A stretch of DNA of 64,000 bases, taken from Chelativorans sp. YIM 93263 (lineage in GTDB: Bacteria > Pseudomonadota > Alphaproteobacteria > Rhizobiales > Rhizobiaceae). The notes beneath the pieces are model-generated. The model was given only the letters and a program-made list of their open reading frames with translations, was not told the origin of the DNA and made no database searches. The DNA lies in the NCBI RefSeq assembly GCF_028767125.1, contig NZ_JAKCWP010000004.1:152001-216000 (forward strand). The letters run 5' to 3'. Positions 42,678 through 50,824 of the stretch are shown here, piece after piece. A program made the translations under genes and the position numbers. Position 1 is the first letter of the stretch, and each line of letters starts with the position of its first letter.

Positions 42678-43493
42678 CTATGGTTCAAAGCCCGCGAACG
42701 GATAAGGCCCCTGGAAACGACCGACAGGTATCCAGTGGGTGAGGAACGCTCCCTCGCGGATTTCGTGCAGGAGCATGCCCCCCGGTTCCATTGTCAGGCT
42801 GTTTTCGGCAGCGGCACGATGGTCCAGGGTAACTGCATGGGACGTACCGGGACAGACCTGGCAGATCCGGCCGCCAAAAATGCCGGTTATTGAGCGGTGC
42901 AGATGTCCGCAGACGAGGCGAATTTCGCCCGGGTAATCCGTGATGGCCGAAAGAAGTGGCGTGGGATCGATAAGGTTCTGGGCGTCCATGGCCGCAATAC
43001 CGGCGGCGTAGGGCGGGTGGTGCAGGCCGATCAGCACGGGTTTGCCGCCGGAGCGCGCAAGCGCATTTTGCAGGAAATGGCGCGTGTCACCGTCGAGCGC
43101 CCCATGGGCCTTGCCCTCCACCAGACTGTCCAGCCCGACGGTGATACAGTCGGCAAATTCGGCGATCCAGCCGATCGGTCCGGTGGCGGGCATCCAGTTC
43201 GCGTTTGAAAAACTCTCTCGCATTGCCTCGCGCCGATCATGGTTTCCCGGCACGGCGCGGCATGGCACGTCCAGATTCGATACAATGTCCTGGAAGTGGC
43301 GATACTCTTCCGGGGTTCCGTGCTCGGTCAGATCTCCGGTGACGATCACGAGATCGACAGGCCCGATCTGAGGCAGCAGGCGGTTGATGGTCGCGACCGT
43401 GTCTGCGAGGGCCGCTGCGGTGTCGACCTTTTCATAGGCAAGCTCCCCTTCGGGGACGATATGGGTGTCGGAAATCTGCAGGATCTTGGTCAT
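42678..43493 (-). CDS. GpdQ-like metallophosphoesterase
   Basis: A 271-residue class III phosphodiesterase. The two-metal site is intact: LQISDTH, VTGDLTEHG, PGNHDRR, GLHHPP and CGHLHRS. Length and motif spacing match the glycerophosphodiesterase GpdQ and relatives that hydrolyse phosphodiesters. It is the last gene of a LacI-controlled ABC importer operon, overlapping the ATPase stop. It therefore probably cleaves an imported phosphodiester such as a glycerophosphodiester, in the same logic as UgpQ with UgpBAEC. Cyclic nucleotides are an alternative. Confidence 0.88.
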   Translation of the reverse strand: MTKILQISDTHIVPEGELAYEKVDTAAALADTVATINRLLPQIGPVDLVIVTGDLTEHGTPEEYRHFQDIVSNLDVPCRAVPGNHDRREAMRESFSNANWMPATGPIGWIAEFADCITVGLDSLVEGKAHGALDGDTRHFLQNALARSGGKPVLIGLHHPPYAAGIAAMDAQNLIDPTPLLSAITDYPGEIRLVCGHLHRSITGIFGGRICQVCPGTSHAVTLDHRAAAENSLTMEPGGMLLHEIREGAFLTHWIPVGRFQGPYPFAGFEP

Positions 43494-44527
43494 GTGGTCT
43501 GGCCGTTCTTGTCGACAAGAAAAAGGAGATCATCGGCTGCAATACGCAGGCGCACGGTGTCGCCGGGGCGCGGCGCCTGCCTTCCGGGATGGGTTGCAAT
43601 GAGTATGTCATCGGTGACGTCCCGGATCCCGAGGCGATAGTGACCGACCGAAAATGAAACCGTCTCGATCGTGCCCCGAAGGGCACCTTCCGGGTCGAGA
43701 TGAATGTTTTCCGCCCGGACGAAGGCCTGGCCGGGCTGTGCATCATTGGGAAGTGTCAGTTCCCCGCCTTTCAGGATCAGCCGTCCCGGTTCCCGTTGGC
43801 CCATCATCGGCATGGCGTTGCCAACGAAGCGCGCGACGAACGGGGAGGCGGGGTTGCGGTAGAGCTCCTCCGGTTTGCCGATCTGCTGTAAGGTACCCTT
43901 CGACATGACCGCGACCCGATCGGCAATCGACATCGCCTCGACCTGATCGTGGGTGACGAAGACGGCAGTGATCTGAAATTGACGCAACATGGCCGCGAGT
44001 TCGTCGCGCAGACTGTCGCGCAGGGCCGCATCGAGGGCGGACAGTGGTTCGTCCAGGAGCAGGATGCGCGGGCGCGGGGCAACGGCACGCGCCAAGGCGA
44101 CCCGTTGCCTCTGACCGCCGGACAGGACTGTAACAGGGCGGTTCGCATAATCCGTCAGGTGGCAAAGAGCGAGAACTTCGTCGACCCGGCGCGTCTGTTC
44201 CGCCTTGGAAACCTTCCGGACCTTCAGGCCGTATGCGACATTCCCGCGGACCGACATATTGGGAAAAAGGGCGTAGGACTGGAACACCATGCCGACATTG
44301 CGCCGTTCGACCGCAAGACGGGTGACGTCTTCATTGCCGAAGCGGATCTCGCCGCCGGGATCCGGTCGTTCAAGTCCGGCGATGATCCGGAGCAAGGTGG
44401 TCTTGCCGCAGCCCGACGGACCAAGGAGGGACAGGATTTCTCCCGGGCCGACCGTGAGGCTGGTTGGCCGGAGGGCGTGCGTTCCATCGGCAAACGTTTT
44501 GCTGGCGTTCTTTATGATGAGCGTCAT
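43490..44527 (-). CDS. ABC transporter ATP-binding protein (PotA/FbpC type)
   Basis: A 345-residue ATPase of the CUT1/Pot-Fbp group. Motifs are LLGPSGCGKTTLLRIIAGLE (Walker A), VFQSYALFPNMSV (Q-loop), LSGGQRQRVALARAVAPRPR (signature) and ILLLDEPLSALDA (Walker B). The TOBE domain is at the C-terminus. ATG 44527 overlaps the permease stop (ATGA). It energises the two permeases at 44524-46120. Confidence 0.94.
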   Translation of the reverse strand: MTLIIKNASKTFADGTHALRPTSLTVGPGEILSLLGPSGCGKTTLLRIIAGLERPDPGGEIRFGNEDVTRLAVERRNVGMVFQSYALFPNMSVRGNVAYGLKVRKVSKAEQTRRVDEVLALCHLTDYANRPVTVLSGGQRQRVALARAVAPRPRILLLDEPLSALDAALRDSLRDELAAMLRQFQITAVFVTHDQVEAMSIADRVAVMSKGTLQQIGKPEELYRNPASPFVARFVGNAMPMMGQREPGRLILKGGELTLPNDAQPGQAFVRAENIHLDPEGALRGTIETVSFSVGHYRLGIRDVTDDILIATHPGRQAPRPGDTVRLRIAADDLLFLVDKNGQTT

Positions 44528-45315
44528 TGCGTGATCCTTCGGGCTCTGTCGGACGCCCATTGCATCGCCACAAGAAGCGGCACAATCATCACGAAGAAGA
44601 CCAGCGTGTAGGCCGACGCGATCTCAAGGCGCATCGAGGCGTAGCTGTCTGCAAGTCCAACGGGGAGTGTTTTCAAATATGGGGTATGGAGCATCCAGGT
44701 CAGGTTGAATTCGCCGATGGAAAGCGTGACGACGGTCAGCGCGCCGGCGAGAATCCCCGGCAGGGCGTTGGGCACGACGACAGTCCGGAATCGTGTCCAG
44801 GGGGCAGCACCCAGCGTGGCCGCCCCTTCCTCCAGGGTTTTCAGGTCCATCGCGAGCAGCACGGCGAGAACGGCACGCACCATGAAGGGCAGGGTGTACA
44901 GAACGTGGCCGACCAGAATGAAGGCCCAGGAGGTGCGAAAACCTGACATCGAGCCATAGAGCTGGAGCAGCGCGAGGGCGAGCGCAAGGCCTGGAACCGC
45001 GAGCGGCAGCGAGATGAATTCCTCCAGCACGCGGGACAGGCGCCCCGGATTTCGCGCTAGCGCGTAAGCGGCGGGAACGCCGATCACCAGCGTGAAGAAA
45101 AGGCAGGCGGCGGCCAGCCACAGCGAGAGAAAGATGCTGTGCGCATAGAGGTCCCAGACCTCCCCGAGCCATTTCAGTGTCAGGCCGGAGGAAAGGCCGC
45201 GGAAGTAGTTGGATGTGAAGCCGGCGAGAATCGACTGAAGAGCTGGGATGATCAGGAATGCCGCCGTCAAAAGGGTGACGGCGAGTTGCAACAGCCAGGA
45301 GGGCGAGGGTCTCAT
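44524..45315 (-). CDS. ABC transporter permease (PotC/FbpB type)
   Basis: A 263-residue, six-helix permease with the cytoplasmic EAA-like loop LEEGAATLGAAPWTRFRTVV. The frame is open upstream to 45522, but that part is out-of-frame shadow of the other permease. ATG 45315 (MRPSPSWLLQLAV) begins just before the upstream gene's stop codon, so the genes overlap or abut. It pairs with the 45317 permease. Confidence 0.88.
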   Translation of the reverse strand: MRPSPSWLLQLAVTLLTAAFLIIPALQSILAGFTSNYFRGLSSGLTLKWLGEVWDLYAHSIFLSLWLAAACLFFTLVIGVPAAYALARNPGRLSRVLEEFISLPLAVPGLALALALLQLYGSMSGFRTSWAFILVGHVLYTLPFMVRAVLAVLLAMDLKTLEEGAATLGAAPWTRFRTVVVPNALPGILAGALTVVTLSIGEFNLTWMLHTPYLKTLPVGLADSYASMRLEIASAYTLVFFVMIVPLLVAMQWASDRARRITQ

Positions 45316-45316
45316 C

Positions 45317-46120
45317 TCAACCTCCCGCGGCGACGGTGGTGCCGGTAAAGCTGCGCGCGACCAGAAGCAGGGCCCAGGTGGCGAGCCCCAGAACCACGGA
45401 AAGCGCGGAGGCCATTGCGATGTTCGCCGACAGCGTGAATTCCGTATAGATGACCATGGGCAGGACGTCGATGTCAGTGGCGAGCGTGAAGGCCGTTCCG
45501 AAGGCGCCCATGGCGGTGGCAAAGGCGATGGCGCCGGCGGCGATCAGAGAGGGCGCAAGGCCGGGTAGGATGACATCAGTGACGATGCGAACGGACGAGG
45601 CGCCGAGCGTGCGCGCGGCTTCTTCCAGCGCCGGATCGAGCTTCTCCGCTGCGGCCATGACGGTGAGGAGGACCCTGGGGATTGAAAAGTAGAGATAGCC
45701 GAGAAAAAGGCCGGTCAGGGAATAGGCGAAGACAACGTGGCCTGGAAGAAGCTGGTTGAAGAGCCCTTGGCGCCCGCCGAGCAAAATGATCAGAAAACCG
45801 ATGACGACGCCCGGGAAGGCAAGCGGCAGGGTCAGTATGGAAAGCAGAGCGCCTCGTCCGGGAAAATGGTTACGGGCGAGGAACAGACCTGCTGTCGTGG
45901 ATATCGCCAGTGCCGCCGCGCTGACTGCCAATGAGACGAGCACGGTCTGCAGAAGCGTTTGCAGATAGCGGCGCGTTTGCAGGATCTGCAGATAGATCCC
46001 CCAGCCGTCTGGCCCTTCGACCGAGGCTCCAACAAGGCGCACGAGCGGCAGGGCGAGAAAGGCCAGCGAAAACACCGCAAGCGGCAGCAGGCAAACAGAA
46101 ACGAAGATGCGGTGAGCCAT
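45317..46120 (-). CDS. ABC transporter permease (PotB/FbpB type)
   Basis: A 267-residue permease with about six helices and the cytoplasmic loop LEEAARTLGASSVRIVTDVI. A short N-terminal hydrophobic segment (VCLLPLAVFSLAFLALPLVR) starts the first helix. It is the first permease of the importer, following the binding-protein gene after a hairpin at 46151. The pair forms the channel for the ligand of the 46194 product. Confidence 0.9.
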   Translation of the reverse strand: MAHRIFVSVCLLPLAVFSLAFLALPLVRLVGASVEGPDGWGIYLQILQTRRYLQTLLQTVLVSLAVSAAALAISTTAGLFLARNHFPGRGALLSILTLPLAFPGVVIGFLIILLGGRQGLFNQLLPGHVVFAYSLTGLFLGYLYFSIPRVLLTVMAAAEKLDPALEEAARTLGASSVRIVTDVILPGLAPSLIAAGAIAFATAMGAFGTAFTLATDIDVLPMVIYTEFTLSANIAMASALSVVLGLATWALLLVARSFTGTTVAAGG

Positions 46121-46150
46121 GGCGGGCTTTCAGAGGGGCTTGGGTGGTGT

Positions 46151-46176
46151 GCCGGGAGCAGAGAGCCGCTCCCGGC
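46151..46176 (-). terminator. hairpin after the ABC binding-protein gene
   Basis: GCCGGGAGC and its exact complement make a 9-bp stem with an 8-nt loop in the 73-bp gap between the binding-protein and first permease genes. No T-run follows on either strand. The place is the same as in the TRAP and TTT operons, which supports a role in lowering permease expression or protecting the binding-protein mRNA. Confidence 0.6.
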
Positions 46177-46193
46177 GCGAAGAGGCGGGCGCG

Positions 46194-47189
46194 TTAATTG
46201 ACCTCGTTCAGGTACCGCTCCCCGAAATCGGCCTGAGCCTTTTCCATTTCGGCATAGTCCACGGCGACGGCGCGGTCATAGTCACTGGCGGGAAGAAATT
46301 TTGCCGCGATATCGGTCGGCAGATCGACTGGACGGGCCGGCTGCAGATAGGCATTGGCCCAGATGGCCTGGCCTTCGTCGGAGAGGATGAAGTCGAGAAC
46401 CTTCTTACCGGCTTCTTCGTGCGGTGCGCCGGCAACCAGGCTCATGACGTAAGGCACGCGAACGGACCCTTCACACGGCAAAACGAATTCAAAATTGCCT
46501 TCCTCTTCATATTTGCCGCGATAGGCATTGAAGTCGTAGTCGAAGAGGATCGGAATTTCGCCGGAGACGACGCGGGCGAAGGAGGTCTGCTTGGGTACGA
46601 TCGGATCATTCTTGGCGAGTTCCTTGAAATACTCGATCGCCGGGTCGAAGTTTTCCAGGTCGCCGCCAAAGGCGAGGTTGGCAGCCACCGCGCCGGCATA
46701 GCCAACGAAAGCGGAGGACGGGTCGAGATAGCCGACCATGCCGCGATACTCGGGTTGCGTGAGATCGGCAAAGCACTGAGGGACCGGCGCCCCGCCCAGA
46801 GCGTCGACGTTGACGAAGAAACCAAGCGTACCGTAGTGGATGGCGAACCACTTGCCTTCGGGATCTTTCAGGCCGGCTGGAACTTCGTCGAAGCCTTCCG
46901 GCTTGTAGGCGGCGGCGGCGCCCTCGTTGCCGGCCTTGATGCCCGTCGTGACGCCGTAATAGGCAACATCTGCCACGGGGCTGGCCTTTTCGGCCAGGAG
47001 TTGGCTGAGTGTCTGGCCGGAATTCTTGTTGTCATGCGGCATCGTGATGCCAAGCTTGTCCTCGATGGCTGTGAGCATCGAAGCCCAGTCGGCCCATTGC
47101 GGCGGGCAGTTGTAGCAGACGGCATCCTCGGCCTGTGCTGGCAGAATGGAAGCGATTGTCACGGCTGCGGCGATGCATATATGTTTCAT
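46194..47189 (-). CDS. ABC transporter substrate-binding protein
   Basis: A 331-residue periplasmic binding protein. The signal peptide lies at about residues 1-20 (HICIAAAVTIASILPAQA). The mature part (DAVCYNCPPQWADWASMLTA) resembles iron(III)/polyamine/2-aminoethylphosphonate-type solute-binding proteins (family 1). The start at 47189 is preferred to the frame start at 47267 because it opens the signal peptide. It follows lacI by 22 bp. The downstream GpdQ-like enzyme suggests an organophosphate ligand such as a glycerophosphodiester, which is inference. Confidence 0.87.
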   Translation of the reverse strand: MKHICIAAAVTIASILPAQAEDAVCYNCPPQWADWASMLTAIEDKLGITMPHDNKNSGQTLSQLLAEKASPVADVAYYGVTTGIKAGNEGAAAAYKPEGFDEVPAGLKDPEGKWFAIHYGTLGFFVNVDALGGAPVPQCFADLTQPEYRGMVGYLDPSSAFVGYAGAVAANLAFGGDLENFDPAIEYFKELAKNDPIVPKQTSFARVVSGEIPILFDYDFNAYRGKYEEEGNFEFVLPCEGSVRVPYVMSLVAGAPHEEAGKKVLDFILSDEGQAIWANAYLQPARPVDLPTDIAAKFLPASDYDRAVAVDYAEMEKAQADFGERYLNEVN

Positions 47190-47211
47190 TGCGGTAACTC
47201 CTGAAGGGATT

Positions 47212-48288
47212 TCAACGGCTTCGGGGTTGCTGGTAGGATGACGGGGGAGTGACGGCTTCTCCGTCATCCGGGCGATCCGGTCCGGGAGAAGCGAGGCTCC
47301 CTCCGGACCGGAAACTGAAGGTTTCTGCAGGATCAGGTTGCTCAGGCGCTGCGGCGCCGGTCAGTTGCGCAAGAACGGTCGATGCCGCGCCGCGGCCGAT
47401 TGCTTGAGGATTTGTGATGACTGTTGCCAGGTTGGGCTCCACCATGAGACCTGTGGAAATGCCGTCGAACCCGACAATGGAAAGATCTCCCGGTACCGTC
47501 TTGCCCAGACCGCGGGCGGTTTTCATAGCCGCGAGCGCGAGATAGTCGTTAGACGCGAAGATGCCTGTCAGGTTCTGGTTTTCGGCTAAGAGCCCGCCCA
47601 GAAGCTCCAGGAGATTGCCTTCCTGTTCTTCGATTTCGAGCAGGCTTGGACGAGACATCCCGAGGGACGTGCACGCCGCCACATATCCTTCATAACGCTC
47701 TCGGGAGCGGTCCGAACGTTTGAAGCGTAGGGCAAGAAAGCCAGTGTGAACGTGGCCATGCTTGGCAAATGCCCGCGCAACTGCCCATGCGGCGCCAACG
47801 TTGTCGACAGTCCAGGATGGCAGGCCGTTGCCCGGCCGATTGTAGATAAGACAGCACGGTATACTCCGGGCACGGATGAGATCTAGTCCTGCGCTGCTCT
47901 GTGCATCGCTTACGGTTACGATCAGCCCGTCGACCTGCTTCGAGAGAAGCGTGCGGATCGCCTTTGTTTCCAGCCCCTCATCATAGTCTGAGCAGGCAAG
48001 GATGAGTTGGTAGTCCTGGCGCAACATCTCTGTTTGTGCGGCCTGGACCACCTCGGCAAACACCGGATTGGCCAGTGATGGTACGATACAGCCGATCGTT
48101 CTCGTGCTGTTGCTTTGGAGTGAGCGCCCCAAGGGGCTGAATTCAAAGCCGAGTTCAGCGGCCGCGGCGAAGACCTTTTGGCGCGTTTGCGCGCTCGCCG
48201 ATCCCCGCCCGTTCAGGACACGGCTGACGGTCGCGATGCCGCAATCGGCACGCTCGGCAACATCCTTGATCGTCGGCGGACGGGACAC
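47212..48288 (-). CDS. LacI-family transcriptional regulator
   Basis: A 358-residue repressor. The N-terminal HTH is PPTIKDVAERADCGIATVSR, with hinge and sugar-type effector domain (IGCIVPSLANPVFAEVVQAA). It is the first gene of the importer-phosphodiesterase operon, and a perfect palindrome TTGGAAACGTTTCCAA lies 33 bp upstream, so it is autoregulated. It probably senses the imported compound or its hydrolysis product. LacI control suggests a polyol-containing ligand such as glycerol-3-phosphate derivatives. Confidence 0.93.
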   Translation of the reverse strand: MSRPPTIKDVAERADCGIATVSRVLNGRGSASAQTRQKVFAAAAELGFEFSPLGRSLQSNSTRTIGCIVPSLANPVFAEVVQAAQTEMLRQDYQLILACSDYDEGLETKAIRTLLSKQVDGLIVTVSDAQSSAGLDLIRARSIPCCLIYNRPGNGLPSWTVDNVGAAWAVARAFAKHGHVHTGFLALRFKRSDRSRERYEGYVAACTSLGMSRPSLLEIEEQEGNLLELLGGLLAENQNLTGIFASNDYLALAAMKTARGLGKTVPGDLSIVGFDGISTGLMVEPNLATVITNPQAIGRGAASTVLAQLTGAAAPEQPDPAETFSFRSGGSLASPGPDRPDDGEAVTPPSSYQQPRSR

Positions 48289-48321
48289 GAAAAGCCTCTT
48301 GAGCTATCAACGGAAGCCACA

Positions 48322-48337
48322 TTGGAAACGTTTCCAA
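48322..48337. promoter_or_regulatory. perfect LacI-type operator palindrome
   Basis: TTGGAAACGTTTCCAA is a perfect 16-bp palindrome with the central CG typical of LacI/GalR operators (consensus like wwGnAAnCGnTTnC). It lies 34-49 bp before the lacI start. It is the likely autoregulatory site of the operon. Confidence 0.85.
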
Positions 48338-48644
48338 CACCTATTACTCGTCCTGCATGTCGGTTTGATGAAGGTCGTGATCAGGAGGGTGATGTCGCGG
48401 TGGATTCTCTCCACGGGCGGATGGTCGCGAATTTTGGAATCACTCAACTCGTTTTTTGGAGGATACCCCCGTTGGGGAAATGCGTGGCGCCTGCTCCAAT
48501 TGCGCAGGTTAAGCTCTGCCGTTCGGCAGCGCGCTGCCAGCGTGCACCACGACCACCACGTCCTGACTCGCCAGAAAGTTCGGCGAGGAAGCGACCGTCC
48601 GCGGGTACATCCGGGATTCACCGATGACCACCCGCGCGCGCCAA
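48338..48644. other. intergenic region without a recognised gene
   Basis: About 300 bp between the lacI promoter and the end of the FadR-type gene on the same strand. Short frames here are shadows, and I saw no strong hairpin or operator beyond the palindrome at 48322. Confidence 0.4.
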
Positions 48645-49382
48645 CTAACCGCCGACCCATCCTTGCACATGAGACAGATGGTTGCGCAGAACCTTTCGTG
48701 CCGCGTTGATGTCTCTGCTTTTTAAGTGTCGCACGATTGTTTCGTGCTCCTCCTGATAACTGCCCCACCGCTGAAAAGAGAATGTCTGCTGCTTCAAAGC
48801 AAGCCACGACTGACCGCGACGCGCCTGAGTCAACCAATCGCCAATGAAAAAGCATACGCTATTGTGGGTGACCGCAAACAAGTGGGCATGAAAAGCAGCA
48901 TCCGCAGCTTCGCAAGCCCACCAGGTTGCCGCCGCCCGGCCCTTCAAAGCCAGGTGCTCCAGTTCGTCGAGTTCATCGTCGGAAGCGTTCATCACGATCA
49001 TGGGAACGAGCGCGGGCTCACATTCAGAGCGAAATTCCACCAGTTCACGAGGGGATGGCTGCTGCCCTCGCCACTGGTTGGCATCATCGCTGCGGTCGGA
49101 CCCTTTTCTTTGCCGCTGGGGTAAGGTGGAAACGAAGGTGCCACGTCCAACATGTCGAACAATGAGGCCGCGGTTTGCCAACCGCGACAACGCGTCACGA
49201 ACCGTATTGCGGGCAAGACCGGTATATTCGGCGATCGCACGTTCTGTTGGGAAGCGCGAGCCTTGCAAAAAAGCCCCGGTCTGAATCGCTTCAGCCAAAA
49301 TCAGTTCCAGCCTTTGCTTATCGCCATGGACAGTGGCCAACATTTCCTGAAGGTCATTTTCATTCGTACCGTTCGCCGGCAA
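48645..49382 (-). CDS. FadR/GntR-family transcriptional regulator
   Basis: A 245-residue regulator (start uncertain: TTG 49382 or 49388 next to an aggagg, or ATG 49343). The GntR HTH contains PTERAIAEYTGLARNTVRDA and the wing LIVRHVGRGTFVST, with an FCD domain afterwards. It is divergent from the FAD oxidase and polyamine-type ABC operon. A 13-bp palindrome (49403) lies directly upstream. It probably represses that operon in response to its substrate. Confidence 0.88.
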   Translation of the reverse strand: MPANGTNENDLQEMLATVHGDKQRLELILAEAIQTGAFLQGSRFPTERAIAEYTGLARNTVRDALSRLANRGLIVRHVGRGTFVSTLPQRQRKGSDRSDDANQWRGQQPSPRELVEFRSECEPALVPMIVMNASDDELDELEHLALKGRAAATWWACEAADAAFHAHLFAVTHNSVCFFIGDWLTQARRGQSWLALKQQTFSFQRWGSYQEEHETIVRHLKSRDINAARKVLRNHLSHVQGWVGG

Positions 49383-49402
49383 AGCCAACCTCCTGCTGAG
49401 CC

Positions 49403-49415
49403 AATTGGACCAATT
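49403..49415. promoter_or_regulatory. palindrome, probable FadR/GntR operator
   Basis: AATTGGACCAATT is a 6-bp inverted repeat around one base. It sits within the divergent promoter region 15-27 bp from the regulator start. The TTGGnCCAA-type core resembles sites of FCD-class GntR proteins (TTGGTnnACCAA). It may control both the regulator and the FAD oxidase operon. Confidence 0.55.
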
Positions 49416-49496
49416 AATTTACAATTTCCCATATACGTCCCCTTTGCAAGCGCATTCTGTCGTGCAACACTGCCCATTGGTTCCGAATGGGTTAGA

Positions 49497-50804
49497 ATGG
49501 TAGCAGCGGTGAAGGATATCCTGAGACAGTCGGTGGACGTGGCGATCGTCGGAGGCGGGATCGTCGGTTGTTCAACGGCATGGCATCTTGCGCAAAAGAA
49601 TCTGAGTGTCGCTGTGTTTGAGCGTGGTCGAGTTGCATCGGAGCAGTCGAGTCGCGCGTGGGGCTTTATTCGGCAGCAGGGGCGCAACGAGGCAGAAGTG
49701 CCCCTTGCTGCGGAAGCGAACGAAATCTGGATCGAGCTCAGCCGCCGCTTCGGCGCAGCATCAACCGAATTCGTCCAAGGTGGAATCCTCGTCCCCGCAG
49801 AAACCGAAAAGGATGAGGAGCGCGTTGTCGACGGTCACGAGGTCGCACGCCGCTTTGGGCTCGCAACCACGATCCTAAATTCAGCCGGCATCGAGGAACT
49901 GCTGCCGGAAATCAATGGCCGCTGGCGCTCCGGTCTCTACACGCCGGGCGATGCTCACGGAAATCCTTTACTTTCCACCCAAACCATCGCCGATGCCGCT
50001 CGCGCTGCAGGTGCGAAAATTTACGAAAACACCCCGGTTTACTCCGTCGAGCGCTCGGCAGGTCGCCCCAATAGCGTGATGACGGCCGATGGGCGTTGCG
50101 AAGCAAAGGCGATAGTCTTGGCCAATGGTATTGGCGCGCCGATACTTGCCGCGCCGCTCGGCCACAAACTGCCGATTCAGATCGTGAAGTCCTCAGTCGG
50201 ACGAACAGTTCCGGCTGCCCCCTTCACGAAAGTTGCGATGTGGGGTCCGAATGTTGCCTTCCGCCCCGGTTTGGACGGACGTTTTACCCTCGGCAACGGC
50301 TATCGCGGCGTCGGCGTCGACTACGAGATGACCGTCGACTCTCTTCGCGGTCTTAGCCATTTCCTGCCAGCATATCGCAATAATTGGCGTCTCTTGCGGC
50401 TGACGCTCGGACCGGATTTCTTCCACCAGCTATATGCACGGACCAGCCGCGCCGCCGCTGTCAAAGCTCTACCCGAACCGAGGCCGAACGAACGCAAGGT
50501 GTTGAGCAATCTGGAAAGCTTCCGAGAGCTCTTTCCTCATCTGGGTACGATTGCATTAGAGACCATGTGGGCAGGCCGCTTGGATATGACGCCCGACGTT
50601 ATTCCCATCATTGACCGCCCGCGTGCTGATGAGGACCTGTTCATAGCTGCCGGTTTTAGCGGTCATGGTTTTGCCCTTGGCCCCGCAATCGGCAAACAAT
50701 TATCGGAATGGATAACCGAAGGGTCTCCTTCACTCGATCTCACGCCGTTCCGGTTGGCGCGGTTCCGGGAGGGGATCGTTCATAAGCCGCAGAAGGCACT
50801 TTAA
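49497..50804 (+). CDS. FAD-dependent oxidoreductase (DAO family)
   Basis: A 435-residue flavoenzyme of the D-amino acid/glycine oxidase family. The N-terminal FAD motif is VDVAIVGGGIVGCSTAWHLA, and the C-terminal RADEDLFIAAGFSGHGFALG is the conserved FAD-binding end. Relatives are opine oxidases, gamma-glutamylputrescine oxidases and amine dehydrogenases. The frame is open from 49152, but that part is antisense to the regulator; ATG 49497 gives a family-like start. It is directly followed by a polyamine-type ABC importer, so it probably oxidises the imported amine or opine. Confidence 0.85.
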   Translation: MVAAVKDILRQSVDVAIVGGGIVGCSTAWHLAQKNLSVAVFERGRVASEQSSRAWGFIRQQGRNEAEVPLAAEANEIWIELSRRFGAASTEFVQGGILVPAETEKDEERVVDGHEVARRFGLATTILNSAGIEELLPEINGRWRSGLYTPGDAHGNPLLSTQTIADAARAAGAKIYENTPVYSVERSAGRPNSVMTADGRCEAKAIVLANGIGAPILAAPLGHKLPIQIVKSSVGRTVPAAPFTKVAMWGPNVAFRPGLDGRFTLGNGYRGVGVDYEMTVDSLRGLSHFLPAYRNNWRLLRLTLGPDFFHQLYARTSRAAAVKALPEPRPNERKVLSNLESFRELFPHLGTIALETMWAGRLDMTPDVIPIIDRPRADEDLFIAAGFSGHGFALGPAIGKQLSEWITEGSPSLDLTPFRLARFREGIVHKPQKAL

Positions 50805-50824
50805 CAATGTCGGAGGAAATCAGA

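Noticed and set aside
42558-42893. Plus-strand 111-codon frame at the end of the phosphodiesterase gene
   Set aside because: Two thirds overlap the phosphodiesterase antisense; no family match.
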